Origin: Fulvia fulva
Taxonomy: Eukaryota; Ascomycota; Dothideomycetes; Mycosphaerellales; Mycosphaerellaceae
NCBI RefSeq assembly: GCF_020509005.1
Contig: NC_063018.1
Location: 3,720,001 to 3,784,000 of the forward strand
Length of the DNA: 64,000 bases
Reading direction: 5' to 3'
The notes below the pieces were generated by a model, which ran no database searches, was not told the origin of the DNA, and saw only the letters and a list, made by a program, of their open reading frames with translations. Below are positions 46,052-56,306 of this stretch, one piece after another. Numbering within the stretch: position 1 is the first letter of the stretch; each line of letters starts with the position of its first letter. The position numbers and the translations under genes were made by a program.

Positions 46052-46272
46052 AGCGTTTAGGCGACTACGAAGTAACTATACTTGCGCTAATATTATAGAC
46101 GCGCTTTAGGAGGTATTCGCTAAGTACTCGATCTTATACTAAATCGGGTATTTCGTAACCGACAATACTAGTAATAACGACATCGCGGTTAATACGCTAA
46201 TAAGGAGGATATACCCGTAGATAAAGGTCTATTACCGTAAGGGCCGCCGCCTACGATATTTCGGCTATATTA
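46052..46272 (+). pseudogene. hAT transposase, piece 2
   Basis: Continues piece 1 in frame: L-A-F-R-R-L-R, then I-G-Y-F-V-T-D-N-T-S-N-N-D-I-A-V (about 46138-46192), the hAT block with the second catalytic Asp, then R-L-R-Y-F-G-Y-I (Cys and His of R-C-F-G-H changed to Tyr by RIP). It is broken at 46272 by LINE2. Its last 19 bases, CGATATTTCGGCTATATTA (46254-46272), recur at 63864. Confidence 0.8.
46254..46272 (+). repeat. 19-bp target-site duplication, left copy (LINE2)
   Basis: CGATATTTCGGCTATATTA precedes the tetranucleotide tail of LINE2 and is repeated exactly at 63864-63882, 17.6 kb away. Confidence 0.9.
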
Positions 46273-49200
46273 ATAGATAGATAGATAGATAGATTATTTA
46301 TTCGCCTATTTTAGTGCCCTATAGCCTATGTAGGTCTCTCGCTATTTAGGTCTATTTGTGTAGGTAGGAAACCCGATTAACGGATAAAAACCTCCTCGTC
46401 TTTGCCCTCCTCGTTCTTTCCTATCTTGTCCTTTCGTTCTCCTTCCTTTAGGGTACGCTAGTGTTATAGTTATTACCCTATAACTACCTTGCCCGTAACC
46501 CTAGTAATGTCCTCCTCTCGATTCCCTTTCTCCCTTCTGTTTCCCCGGCTCTTCTCTCTCTCTCCCTCCTCTCTATCCACCTTTCCGTTTCTACTACTAG
46601 GGAGAATTGCTCTAGGTAGTCCTCGTTAAGGATCTATCTTATCACTCTCCTTATATCTTGTCTGTTCTAGATAATAGCCTAGTATTGCCTATCTCTTGCC
46701 TTCGCCCTCTACTAGCTTCTCCCTTTTACCCACTTAGTACAGTTTAGTACTATGTGCTCCGGGTTTTAGGATAGGTAGCTATAGGGGCAACGTTTAGAAT
46801 CGTATCCTAGGACTCTTCTTTAGTACAAGTATACTCTTAGCCTAATGTACTTAGAGCGAATCTAGATAGCTATACTTGCTTCCGCCCTCTTTAGGTCTTT
46901 ATAGATAAGGTAGTTATACCTCCCGAAGGTCCTAGCCGCTAGTAGGGCTCCTAGCCTTACCGGTTTTTAGTTCTAACACGTTTCCTATAGGTGACCTACG
47001 ATCCTTTCTACTTAGCTTTGCTTCTTTTTCCCTTTGTCCCCTATATTAGCTTGCTCCCTTAGAGCTTCTCTCTGTTTAAGGGCTGCTAGGATTTCCTATA
47101 ATGTTTTTAGGTCTGCTTCCTTCTATAGGATTATATATAGCCGGTTAGGTCTTCTCCTCCTCTCCTACTAGGTTCTTATCCTTTAAGTAGCTACTTAGAT
47201 AGTTCCCTAGGCTAGGTATACTAATGTCTTCTCTACGTATTAACACCTTATGCCCTAGAGGTACTCCCTAATAGGGGCTATACCTAATTCCATTTCTATT
47301 GTCCTATAAGGGGTTGACTTATATACCCCTAGTACTCTCTTTAGGTAGGCTGCCTACGCTCTATTAAGGGGGTCCTCAATTCTCTTCGGGATGTGTTTTT
47401 CCGCTGCCCAAATTGCTGCTCTATATAGCATTACGGGCTTGACAATAGCCTTATATATAGTCTAGGCCTTTGTGAAGGTCGCCCCCTAGGTTGACGTAGT
47501 GAGTCTCTCGATTAATTGTCTATTAGTATCCGCTCTCGCTTGCGCCTTCTTCACTTGTGGTCCCTAGCTGAGTTTCGGGTCTAGCTATATCCCAAGGACT
47601 CTGAGTTCCCTTATAGGATAGGTCTCGAACCGCCGGACTTTTACTAGTGCTACCAAGTTGTGTTTTGTCTTTGCCTTACTAAAATGGATAAGTTAGTACT
47701 TGTCCGGTACGAATTTTGCCCTATGCTCTCTTACCCACTTTTCGCATTGTCTATGTCTCTCCTCTAGGAGTACGTAGTTTTCCTCTATAGACCCCGACCA
47801 CGCTAGGATATTTGTGTCATCTACGAACCCCGATACTAAGGTGTTTACTGTTTCTAGGAGTGGGGTCAGGTCGGCTATAAAGAGGAGGAACAGAATTAGG
47901 GAGAGTGTAGAGCCCTATAGGATGCCCTTGTTCGTAATTAGGGTCTACGGGGCTTTAAAGGACCCTAGGAGGATCTAGGTTGTTCTGTCCTTAAGGAATG
48001 ACTATATAAAGTGTACTATCTAGGCTAGGATACTTTTTATTCTAAGGATATATAGGAGCCTTACGTAGGACACGTTGTCGAAAGCCCCTAATATGTCTAG
48101 TGAAAGTAGTAAGGCTACCTTATTGTTGCTATAGTGCTAGATGTGTCTGATTTGCTCTATAATCAGTTCGACTACTATAAGGGTAGATCTCTTTTATCTC
48201 CCCCCTATTTACGTTACCGGGGAGAGGTTATGTTCTTCTACTATTCCGGTAAGCCTTATAGCTACGACCTTCTCTAGGAGCTTCCCTAGTATATTTAGCA
48301 ATGCAATTAGTCTATATAACTTCAACTTGGTATAGTCTTCCCTTTAGGGTTTCCTTAGGACGTAAGTTAGTGATTGCCTAAAGACCTTTAGGCAATACCC
48401 CTACTTTATGTACTAGGTGAAGATTAGCGTAAGCACTAGAGTAATAAGGCTACTATTAGCTTTTAGGTAGCAGTTAGGGATCTTATCTAGGCCTAGGGCT
48501 TTGTTGCCCTTTAGTTTCTTAATAATGTTTCCGATCTCTATAGTAGATACTTACTAGTTAGCCTCCCTTAGCGGAGGAATGTGTGTTCCTAGGATGTTGC
48601 TTAGGTCTGCCTCTACCTAAGTCCCGAAGAAGTAGTCTACGAATACTTTCGCTTTCCCTATCGGAGTGGTTTGCGTTTCCCCGTCTTAGTCCTATATTAA
48701 GGGAAACTAGGGCGGGGAGTTTCGTTCCTCGTCTAGTTTCCTAGCCTATTCTACTAGTCTCTAGATTTGTTCCGGGTGTTCTGTGATTATCCCTATAGTT
48801 AACCTCTACTCCTACGTCTTGTCTCTTCTGATCTACGCCTTCTTTACTTTATACGCGTTGTTATAGGCTTCCTAGTTTACTTAGGTACGTCGTTACTCCT
48901 ATCTCCTTCTTACTCTCCTTGCCTCCTTGACTTTAGCTATGTACTCTAGTGTCTAGTATAGCTTCTAGTATAGCGACTATCTCTTCTTAGGTATATAGGC
49001 CTAGGCTGCCCTTTGTATAGCTTCTATTAGCTACTCTACTGCTTAGTCGATCCCCTCCGTTATATATATATCGTTAATGTTCACCTATTCTAGTTCGCCT
49101 TCTAGCCGCTACTATACTAGTATCTACTCGGCCTACTTCTAGTAGAGCCTCCTCTTAGGTTCCCTCTCCTCCTTAACTATAAGTTAGATGTCGGTTTGGA

Positions 49201-49730
49201 TTAGATAGTGGTCTAATAAGGACTCTAGTTAGTCATTGACTATATAGCTTTCTACCCGTCGTATTAAGGCGTAGGACATAAAGTATAGGTCTAGCGTACT
49301 AGAACTGTTGTTTCTAGCCTAAGTTTCTGTTCCCTTTAGCGTAATCAAGTCCATTTAGGCTGTTTCTATCTAACTAATGAGCCTCCCTACTAAGAAGTAG
49401 TATACTAGGGTAAAGTCCGATCCCTACTTTAGGTAGTAGAGGTTGAAATCTCCTATTACGATGTTGTAGTTTTGTTAGTCTATTACTTCCGGGAGCCTTC
49501 CTAGCGTGTATAGTTATGTGCTACTTCTGGACTCTAGAGGTAGGTTGTATACGCTATAGATTAGGACCTAGCCTTAAGTTGTTTTGAGCTACACTATAGT
49601 AATATCCCTATTAGTTCTCGGCTAGGCCTACTAGTCCTCTACTAGTACCTTCTTACTGACATAGATATATGTTCGTAGGACTCCCTCGGTTCTGTTTATT
49701 ACTACGTAGTATCTCGGGTCTCGTATAGTT
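46273..49730 (-). mobile_element. LINE2: Tad1-like non-LTR element, 3' part (RT and endonuclease)
   Basis: Minus-strand LINE starting at its 3' tail, about five ATAG units on the plus strand (46273-46293). Visible in element order from 49730 down: endonuclease with I-V-I-G-D-F-N-L at about 49430-49465; reverse transcriptase with G-F-V-D-D-T-N-I-L-A-W-S intact at about 47800-47840; and a degenerate Cys/His finger near 46740-46800. It is RIP-mutated but less than LINE1 and keeps several TpG/CpA sites. The element continues past copia B at 55187. Confidence 0.8.
49726..49730 (+). repeat. target-site duplication TAGTT, left copy (copia B)
   Basis: TAGTT precedes the left LTR and recurs at 55182-55186. 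Confidence 0.9.
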
Positions 49731-49948
49731 TGTTGAGAATATGCAGGTCATAGGGTCAACATTAGGTGCTTAGGGGGATTAGTAATCAGGGCTTGCTAGT
49801 CAAGTCCTGAGTATAGCTGTCCCTCCTGAAACACCTACACCAACACCGGCGATACTGTATGTAGATACACGCTATCCCATTAGGTCCTTCTTCGTCTTTC
49901 GTGTGATCCGCCGTCTTCCACTGCTGCGCAACTCGTACCTGTTTAACA
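49731..49948 (+). repeat. copia B 5' LTR (218 bp)
   Basis: Begins TGTTGAGAATATGCAGG and ends CTGTTTAACA. It is followed at once by GGTTATGAGCCCGGG, the same primer-binding site as copia A. It differs from the 3' LTR at two positions by eye (TATAG versus TACAG; CACCAAC versus CACTAAC), each a CpA/TpA pair. Confidence 0.93.
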
Positions 49949-50449
49949 GGTTATGAGCCCGGGTTAGCAACTCGGTGTTTCACCCTCGACAAAGTCGTAT
50001 TGGAGTTATTCCTCTTCAGAACAAAAGGAAGGCAGACTGGAGGCCGCACCCGCCTTGCATAGGAAGCTACAGCCGTGCTGTAGGTGCATATAAGACGTGA
50101 AAGAGCCTAGTGAGGCACTGTCAGACTCCGAGTCAGGGAGCCTGTGCCAATACCTCAGACAAGTAGGCGAGCTTACTAAGAAGAGTCGCTCTCCGGACAT
50201 CGCGTTCGCATCGACTAACTGTTCATTCTGAGAGAGCCGCAGTGTCTCAGAAACCCCCTCTGCTGAGAGAGTTACGCTACAGTGTCTCAGTACCAACACG
50301 ATCCTTCGACTTTCCTCCCCTTCCCGGCGGATAGCCATCCTTTCCGCCATCAACCTCGCGTTCGTTTTATCCCATTTCGATCCGATCGCGTACGACCGAA
50401 TACATCCTTTTACCTAAGGGCAGCCAACCTGTCCCTCAACTTACAAAAA

Positions 50450-53400
50450 ATGGAGAACGAGACTGGGTTTACAAGAAAGAGAGCAGCACCTGTTCTGACA
50501 AGAGAGAACCACGAAACATGGTTCAAGCTGATGAGAATACACCTGGTATCAAAGCAGGTTGACTGGGTCCTCGAAGACATCATTACGGACATTCCCGCTG
50601 CAACCCCATCTATAGCGACACCCTCTACATCATCGGAGTCATCCCTTCCTTTAGATCAAGCGATAAGGAAGGCATCGTACAGACGGCACAATGCAACGGC
50701 CCTGTATAAGATGTATATCTGTCTGTCGACAGATGACTAAGAGATGACATACGAGATCCGGCATGCGAAGGAGTTGTGGGAATGGGCTGAAGCCAAATAC
50801 AAGAGAAGACTTCTCGCTACTGGAAGAAGTTTGCTTCAGCAATACACCAATTTCGTGATGACAGAGGACCAGTCAATAGATGACGCCTGGCAGGAGCTTA
50901 GCTCAATTGCAAGGAGGGCTGTTTTAATCTCGCCTCAGTTCCAAGACATCAAGACTGAGCACAGAAAGATCCAGCAACTCTTAGCAGCTCTGCCAGACTC
51001 ATTTGGCTCAATTCGCGATGCAATTGATGCCCAGGTGAATCTCTCACCACAAGACATTCTTGCAATCCTTAGGGAGAAGCAAGAATCAATGATTCATCAA
51101 GGGACAGCCATGTTCGCTAAGAAGGGTTTCCAGGGCAAGCTCACGTGCCATCTCTGCAATGGTGACCATTTTATGAGCAAGTGCCCACACCTTTCTGCAG
51201 CTCAGCAGGCTGTTAGGAACAAGGACAAACTAGCTAGGGTTACCTACCCTGCTAAGAGACAACCGTCACCACCTCGTAGGAGGTCATCATCACCAAACCT
51301 TCGTGATGTCCTCAAGGTGATGACGGACCTTGCAAAGCAGATGAAGGAGAGCCGCAAGCCAAAGGCCTCCTCTAGTAAGAAGCCTGCAAGGGCCCGTGCG
51401 ACCCAGGAAGACGCATCAGACCCTGAGATACCATCAGAAGATGATGATGTTGATGAGGTTGCCCATTCCACTGTGGAAGCCAAGGGCAAGTACCCCTCGT
51501 CCGAGTGGTTGCTTGACTCTTGTGCTTCATCACATATGACTGACCAAGATTCACTATTCAGGACACTGAAGCCTCTTCAAAAGAGGAAGTGGATCAAGGT
51601 TGGGGGTGGCTATCTACAAGCTACACATATGGGAAGTGCAGTAATGGGTGGTCCTTCTGGAAAGCAAATTGTCTTAGAAAATGTCTTGTTTGTTCCTGGC
51701 CTTGGAGTTAGTCTTGTTTCTTGGAATCAGTTCAGCCAACAATTTGCTGTCCAACCACCCAGTTTCACCCTTAAATCCCTTTCTGGAAAACCTGTTGTCC
51801 AGACAAAACTGAGAGGGGGTGTTCCATTCATTCAAAGTGTTTCAGAGCAGCTTGAAGCTATGCCTCAAGCATATGCCTCTCTACAGGAGCATGACTTGGA
51901 TCTGTCCAAGTTAGGTACACATTTTGAGTGTGAATTGGAACAGGCTATGACTGCCACTGAGTCCCAGGACCAGTGGGAGCTATAGCATAGAAGATGTGCA
52001 CACCTTAGCAAGGGACTGCTAAGAAACCTGCATAGAGTCACTGACAAGAAAGATCCCATTCCTGTTCCTTCTGAACACCAGAACTGCAAGATCTGCTCCC
52101 TTGCAAACATGAGGAAGTTCAAAGGACCTGCCACAGAGAGGAAAGGAGAGAGGCTGGCCCTCATCTCTATTGACATCTGTGGGCCTTTTCAAGAGGCAGT
52201 CTCAAGACTTGGCTTCAAGTACTGGCTTGAGATTGTAGACAACTTCTTGAGGAAGAAGTAGGTAATCCCTTTGAAGGCTAGGAGTGATGCTCCTACAGCT
52301 CTAAAGGAATGGAAGGTTCAGGTAGAGAACAGCTCAAGGTGTTTTCTATCTGCAATCCGTAGTGATGGTGCAAGGGAAATTCTTTCCTTGCTAAAACAGT
52401 GGGAGAAGGAGTTTGGCATTCAGATGGACACAACTGATGCCTACAACTCACTTCAGAATGGACCTGTGGAAAGGTCAATCCAAGCCTCTGAGAATACAGT
52501 GAGAGCTATGCTTAAGGACTCGAGTATGCCAGTTGAATTCTGGCTAGAGGCCCTTATTGCTCAAACTGTGGTCAGAAACAGACTTCCAAATGGACCAATA
52601 ATAGATGGTACTACTCTTTTACTAGAAGAAGCCTTCACTGGCCAGGTACCATCAGTTGACCATTTGAGAGTCTAGGGATGTAAAGCAGTGGTCTGTGTAG
52701 ACCCGAGATCCCAACCTCAAGGCTTGAGAAGTGACGAGCTCATGAATAGGGGTAAAGAAGTTGTCTTTGTTGGCTATGTGGAGGACACCACAAAGCAATG
52801 GCTCTTCTGGGAGCCTGACATGAAAGCCATCAAAACACACGGGCAAGTTGACTGGTTTGAGAATGAGAAGGGGGGGGGGGGGTGATATGGATCTTGGCAT
52901 CACCTTCACAAACCAGTCAAGCAGAGCCCTGAAGAGAAACCCCGTTGGAAGACCTCCTGCTCAGGTCTCCAGTTCATCAATGCAGCCACAGCAGCTCCAG
53001 GCAAAGCCTCTGTTTGTGCAACTTCCCCAACCTCCAAAAGACATTAGAGTGTACCAGAAGAGTGGAGTAGAGGGGACTCCAAGAAAAGAAAAGGAAGAGG
53101 AACTTGTTCAGGAGGATCAACCTCAACAGCCACCTCAGCTTGCAGGCAACAAGAGGTCAAGGGGGGATGAAGATGATGGCTTTGCTGAGCATGAAGCCAA
53201 GCATTATAGGGCATTGATTGCTCAGATGTTTCATCTTGATCCAACTATGAGCTGGGTTGAGGAAATCCTGAATGATGTGGAGGGATATGCATTTGCTGCT
53301 GTTAGGCAGGCCATAGCCTACCAGCAGGAAGTGCCAATCCTAAAGTCCTATAAGGAGGCAGTGGGAGACCCCAATTGGGGACATATGTGGAAAGAGGCAA

Positions 53401-54929
53401 TCCAGAAAGAACTTATTGCCTTAGGAAGCAACAACACCTTGGATTCAGTTGTACCACCAAGGGGTGCAAGCCTGGTTACATCTAAGTGGGTTTTTGATGT
53501 GAAAAGAATGATCAGTGGAGCCATTGAAGAGTTCAAGGCAAGACTGGTTGCAAGAGGGTTTTCACAGAAATATGGTGTTGACTTTGAAGAGACCTTTGCA
53601 CCTACTGTTAGGCATGATACCCTTAGGGTCTTCATGGCTGTAGTATGTGAGAGAGATCTTGAGATACACCAGGTGGATGTGAACAATGCTTTCACCGAAA
53701 GCAGCCTTCTTGAAGACATCTACATGATCCCACCCCTAGGTGTTGAAATTCCACCAAATATGGTCTTCAAGGTCCTTAGAAGCCTGTATGGACTGAAGCA
53801 AGTAGCTAGAGATTGGAACAAGCTCTGTGTTGCCAAGCTAGAACAGATTGGATCCACCTAGTCCCAGGTGGATCCATGCCTACTCATCCACAGAGGAAGA
53901 GACCTCATGGTCCTCACCTATGTGGATGACATCCCCATTGCAGCTCCAAAGCTGTCAGATGTTCAGTGGTTTAAGGCTGAGCTTGGAAAAGTGTTTAAGA
54001 TTAAAGATCTTGGTGAACCTACGAAGATCCTTGGAATGAGGATTATAAGAGACAGGTCCCAAGGCACTGTAAAGCTTGATCAAGGACACTACATCCAAAC
54101 TAATCTTGCCAAGATGGGCATCTCTCCAGAGAAGGCCACACCCACACTCTCACCTATAGACAGCTATAAGGATCTGAGACCTTCAGCTACTATGGATGAG
54201 AGGTGTAACAAACAGGAGTACCAGGGTTGCAATGGTACCTGGATGTGGCCAATGACAATGACAAGGCCAGACCTTGCTTTCCCCCTTGGAAGAATCAGCT
54301 CATATGTTGCTGACCCTCCAAAGCAACATCTTAGAGCTTTGAAGAAACTCTCCAGGTATCTGAGATCATACCCGGACCTGGGCTTGATGTACAGAAGAGG
54401 AGGAGGTATTCTCCAGGGATACTCAGATTCTGGTTATGCTATGGACAAGGCAGACAGAGTCTTAATCCTTGGACATATATGGTTCCTTTGTGGATCACCT
54501 ATGTCCTGGATGAGTAGGAAGCAGAAGTCTGTTGCCACATCAACAATGGAGGCTGAGTTCATGGCCATGAATGCAGCAGCCAAGCAGTCACAGTTTCTTG
54601 CTGCAGTCCTTAGGGAGATGAGGTGTCCTGACCTGGTTGGAGAGTGTTCATTCCAACCTAGGATCAAGGCAAGCAGTACTGTTGATGAGCTGAGACCCGT
54701 GGAGCTTATGGGTGACAACCAAGCAGCTTTGACCTTTGTCAAAGATGCCCATGTCCATGACAGGTCAAAGCATATTGATGTTGCATACCACTATGTCAGG
54801 AATCTCTCGTGGCAAAGGAAGATTGCAGTGGATTACTGCCATATAAAGGACATAGTTGCTGATAGGCTGGCTAAGCCCCTCAATGGCCAGCAGTTTCAAA
54901 ACTTTGTAAGGCAGCTCCAGCTTGTATAA
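50450..54929 (+). pseudogene. copia B gag-pol, five nonsense codons and one frameshift
   Basis: The frame is interrupted at TAA 50738-50740 (D-D-x-E-M, was Gln), TAG 51983-51985 (E-L-x-H-R-R, Trp), TAG 52259-52261 (K-K-x-V, Trp), TAG 52673-52675 (R-V-x-G-C, Trp), a frame change in a 13-G run at 52870-52882, and TAG 53859-53861 (S-T-x-S-Q, Gln). Ancestral residues come from comparison with copia A. Domains in order: gag; zinc knuckle C-H-L-C-N-G-D-H-F-M-S-K-C near 51150; protease W-L-L-D-S-C-A-S-S-H-M near 51507; integrase (51980-52680) with N-G-P-V-E-R-S-I-Q; reverse transcriptase with Y-V-D-D-I near 53920; and RNase H with Y-S-D-S-G-Y-A and E-A-E-F-M-A. All stops fit CpA-to-TpA on one strand or the other. 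Confidence 0.9.
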
Positions 54930-54963
54930 GGGATTGTTTGAGACCTTCTGACCTGAGTGGGAG

Positions 54964-55181
54964 TGTTGAGAATATGCAGGTCATAGGGTCAACATTAGGT
55001 GCTTAGGGGGATTAGTAATCAGGGCTTGCTAGTCAAGTCCTGAGTACAGCTGTCCCTCCTGAAACACCTACACTAACACCGGCGATACTGTATGTAGATA
55101 CACGCTATCCCATTAGGTCCTTCTTCGTCTTTCGTGTGATCCGCCGTCTTCCACTGCTGCGCAACTCGTACCTGTTTAACA
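54964..55181 (+). repeat. copia B 3' LTR (218 bp)
   Basis: Same ends and length as the 5' LTR, with two differences. Followed by the right TAGTT copy at 55182-55186. Confidence 0.93.
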
Positions 55182-55186
55182 TAGTT

Positions 55187-56105
55187 AATAGAATCCTAGA
55201 GTATAGGTTAATCTATAGTTCCTATATTGCTATAATGTAGTGTTCCTCCGGGTCTAAGGCTTATAGAAAGCTCCTTTAGACCTTGTCTTTGCTTCTATTC
55301 ACATTATACTAAATGATTAATAGTCTGTTAGTATAAGGCATTAGGACATGTTTGTGTCTAGGTCCGTTTAGTCTTACTATTAGTCTTGCTATTAGTTTTC
55401 CCGTCCCTCCTCCTATTCTTCCCTTTAGGGTTAGCTCCCTATCATTTAGTTAATTCTTATTTGTCTATTGCTCTACGCTACCTTGTATAAGAACGTTAGT
55501 CTCCCTATTACTAGCACTATTTATAGCTCCTCTTATAGCCGGGGTCTCTTATTCGGGTAGGTAGTTCTTTCTAGTTGTTTCTATTTACCTACTAGGAACC
55601 TAGTTAGTATTATTACCCTTGCTTCCCGCGCTCTCTACTAGGCTAATAGTCTAACTAGGTATTAGTTTGACTATGCCGGGTGTTTTCTCCTAGATACTAC
55701 GCATCTTATGTCCTCCTTCCGTTTTTGGCACTCTTAGGTCGCGTGATCACTAGTATAGTAGGAGTAGACTAGTATAGCTTTACTATACTTTAGGGCAATA
55801 TGTCCGTACTATTAATAGTTAAAACATTAAAGGATTCTGTAGTTGCTCTAATAGATTTCTATATCTAGCCTCTTAAAGTCCTAGTACAACCCTTAGTCTA
55901 AGACCTTGTTCGCTTACTCTAGTATTACACCCTATAAGATTAGCGAGGAGGCCCTCTTACCCTCCTCTATCTTCTTCTTAACCTACGCTATCTTTATGAT
56001 CTATAGTCCTAGTACTATTACCTAGCTTTACCTCTAGAGGTTTAGTATATCCCTTTATATATTAAAGGTTCGTAGGACCCTATACGTAATTACTATATAC
56101 TGTTA
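55187..56105 (-). mobile_element. LINE2, middle part (endonuclease start and ORF1 zinc knuckles)
   Basis: Continuation of LINE2 after copia B. Around 55740-55830 the minus strand encodes Y-G-H-I-A-L-K-Y and later S-D-H-A, matching the paired ORF1 knuckles of LINE1 (Q-Y-G-H-I-A-L-K). It is interrupted at 56110 by gypsy C. Confidence 0.72.
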
Positions 56106-56110
56106 ATAGG
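56106..56110 (+). repeat. target-site duplication ATAGG, left copy (gypsy C)
   Basis: ATAGG precedes the left LTR and recurs at 63268-63272. Confidence 0.88.
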
Positions 56111-56306
56111 TGTCACGGTATAGCCCTACGGCCTACGGCCTACGGGTCACGTGACTTCGTGAACATGACGTAACGCCTCGGCTCGGCGAACGTCGCGCTT
56201 ATCTTCGATACGCGCCTTAGCTAGAACTTCTCTTCTCCGTAGAACTTATTCGATTACTTAGCTACGACACCCTTTCACCTACCGAGAGTAGCCTAGACCC
56301 GTAACA
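56111..56306 (+). repeat. gypsy C 5' LTR (196 bp)
   Basis: Starts TGTCACGGTATAGCCC and ends CCCGTAACA. It contains the tandem CTACGGC motif and a GGTCACGTGAC palindrome. It is less RIP-changed than the 3' copy (ends TG...CA kept). Confidence 0.9.

Larger units (their letters stand above)
49731..55181 (+). mobile_element. copia B: young, lightly RIP-damaged Ty1/copia element
   Basis: A 5451-bp element with 218-bp LTRs and the perfect duplication TAGTT, inserted in LINE2. It carries a single ancestral gag-pol frame from ATG 50450 to TAA 54927-54929. It is related to copia A in every domain but is a different family, since the LTR bodies do not match. A polypurine tract (GTGGGAG) abuts the 3' LTR. 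Confidence 0.93.

Noticed and set aside
48141..48335. Small open frames scattered through the RIP-mutated DNA (for example here, at 40713-40940 and 57932-58114)
   Set aside because: They are antisense or chance frames within identified LINE or LTR elements.
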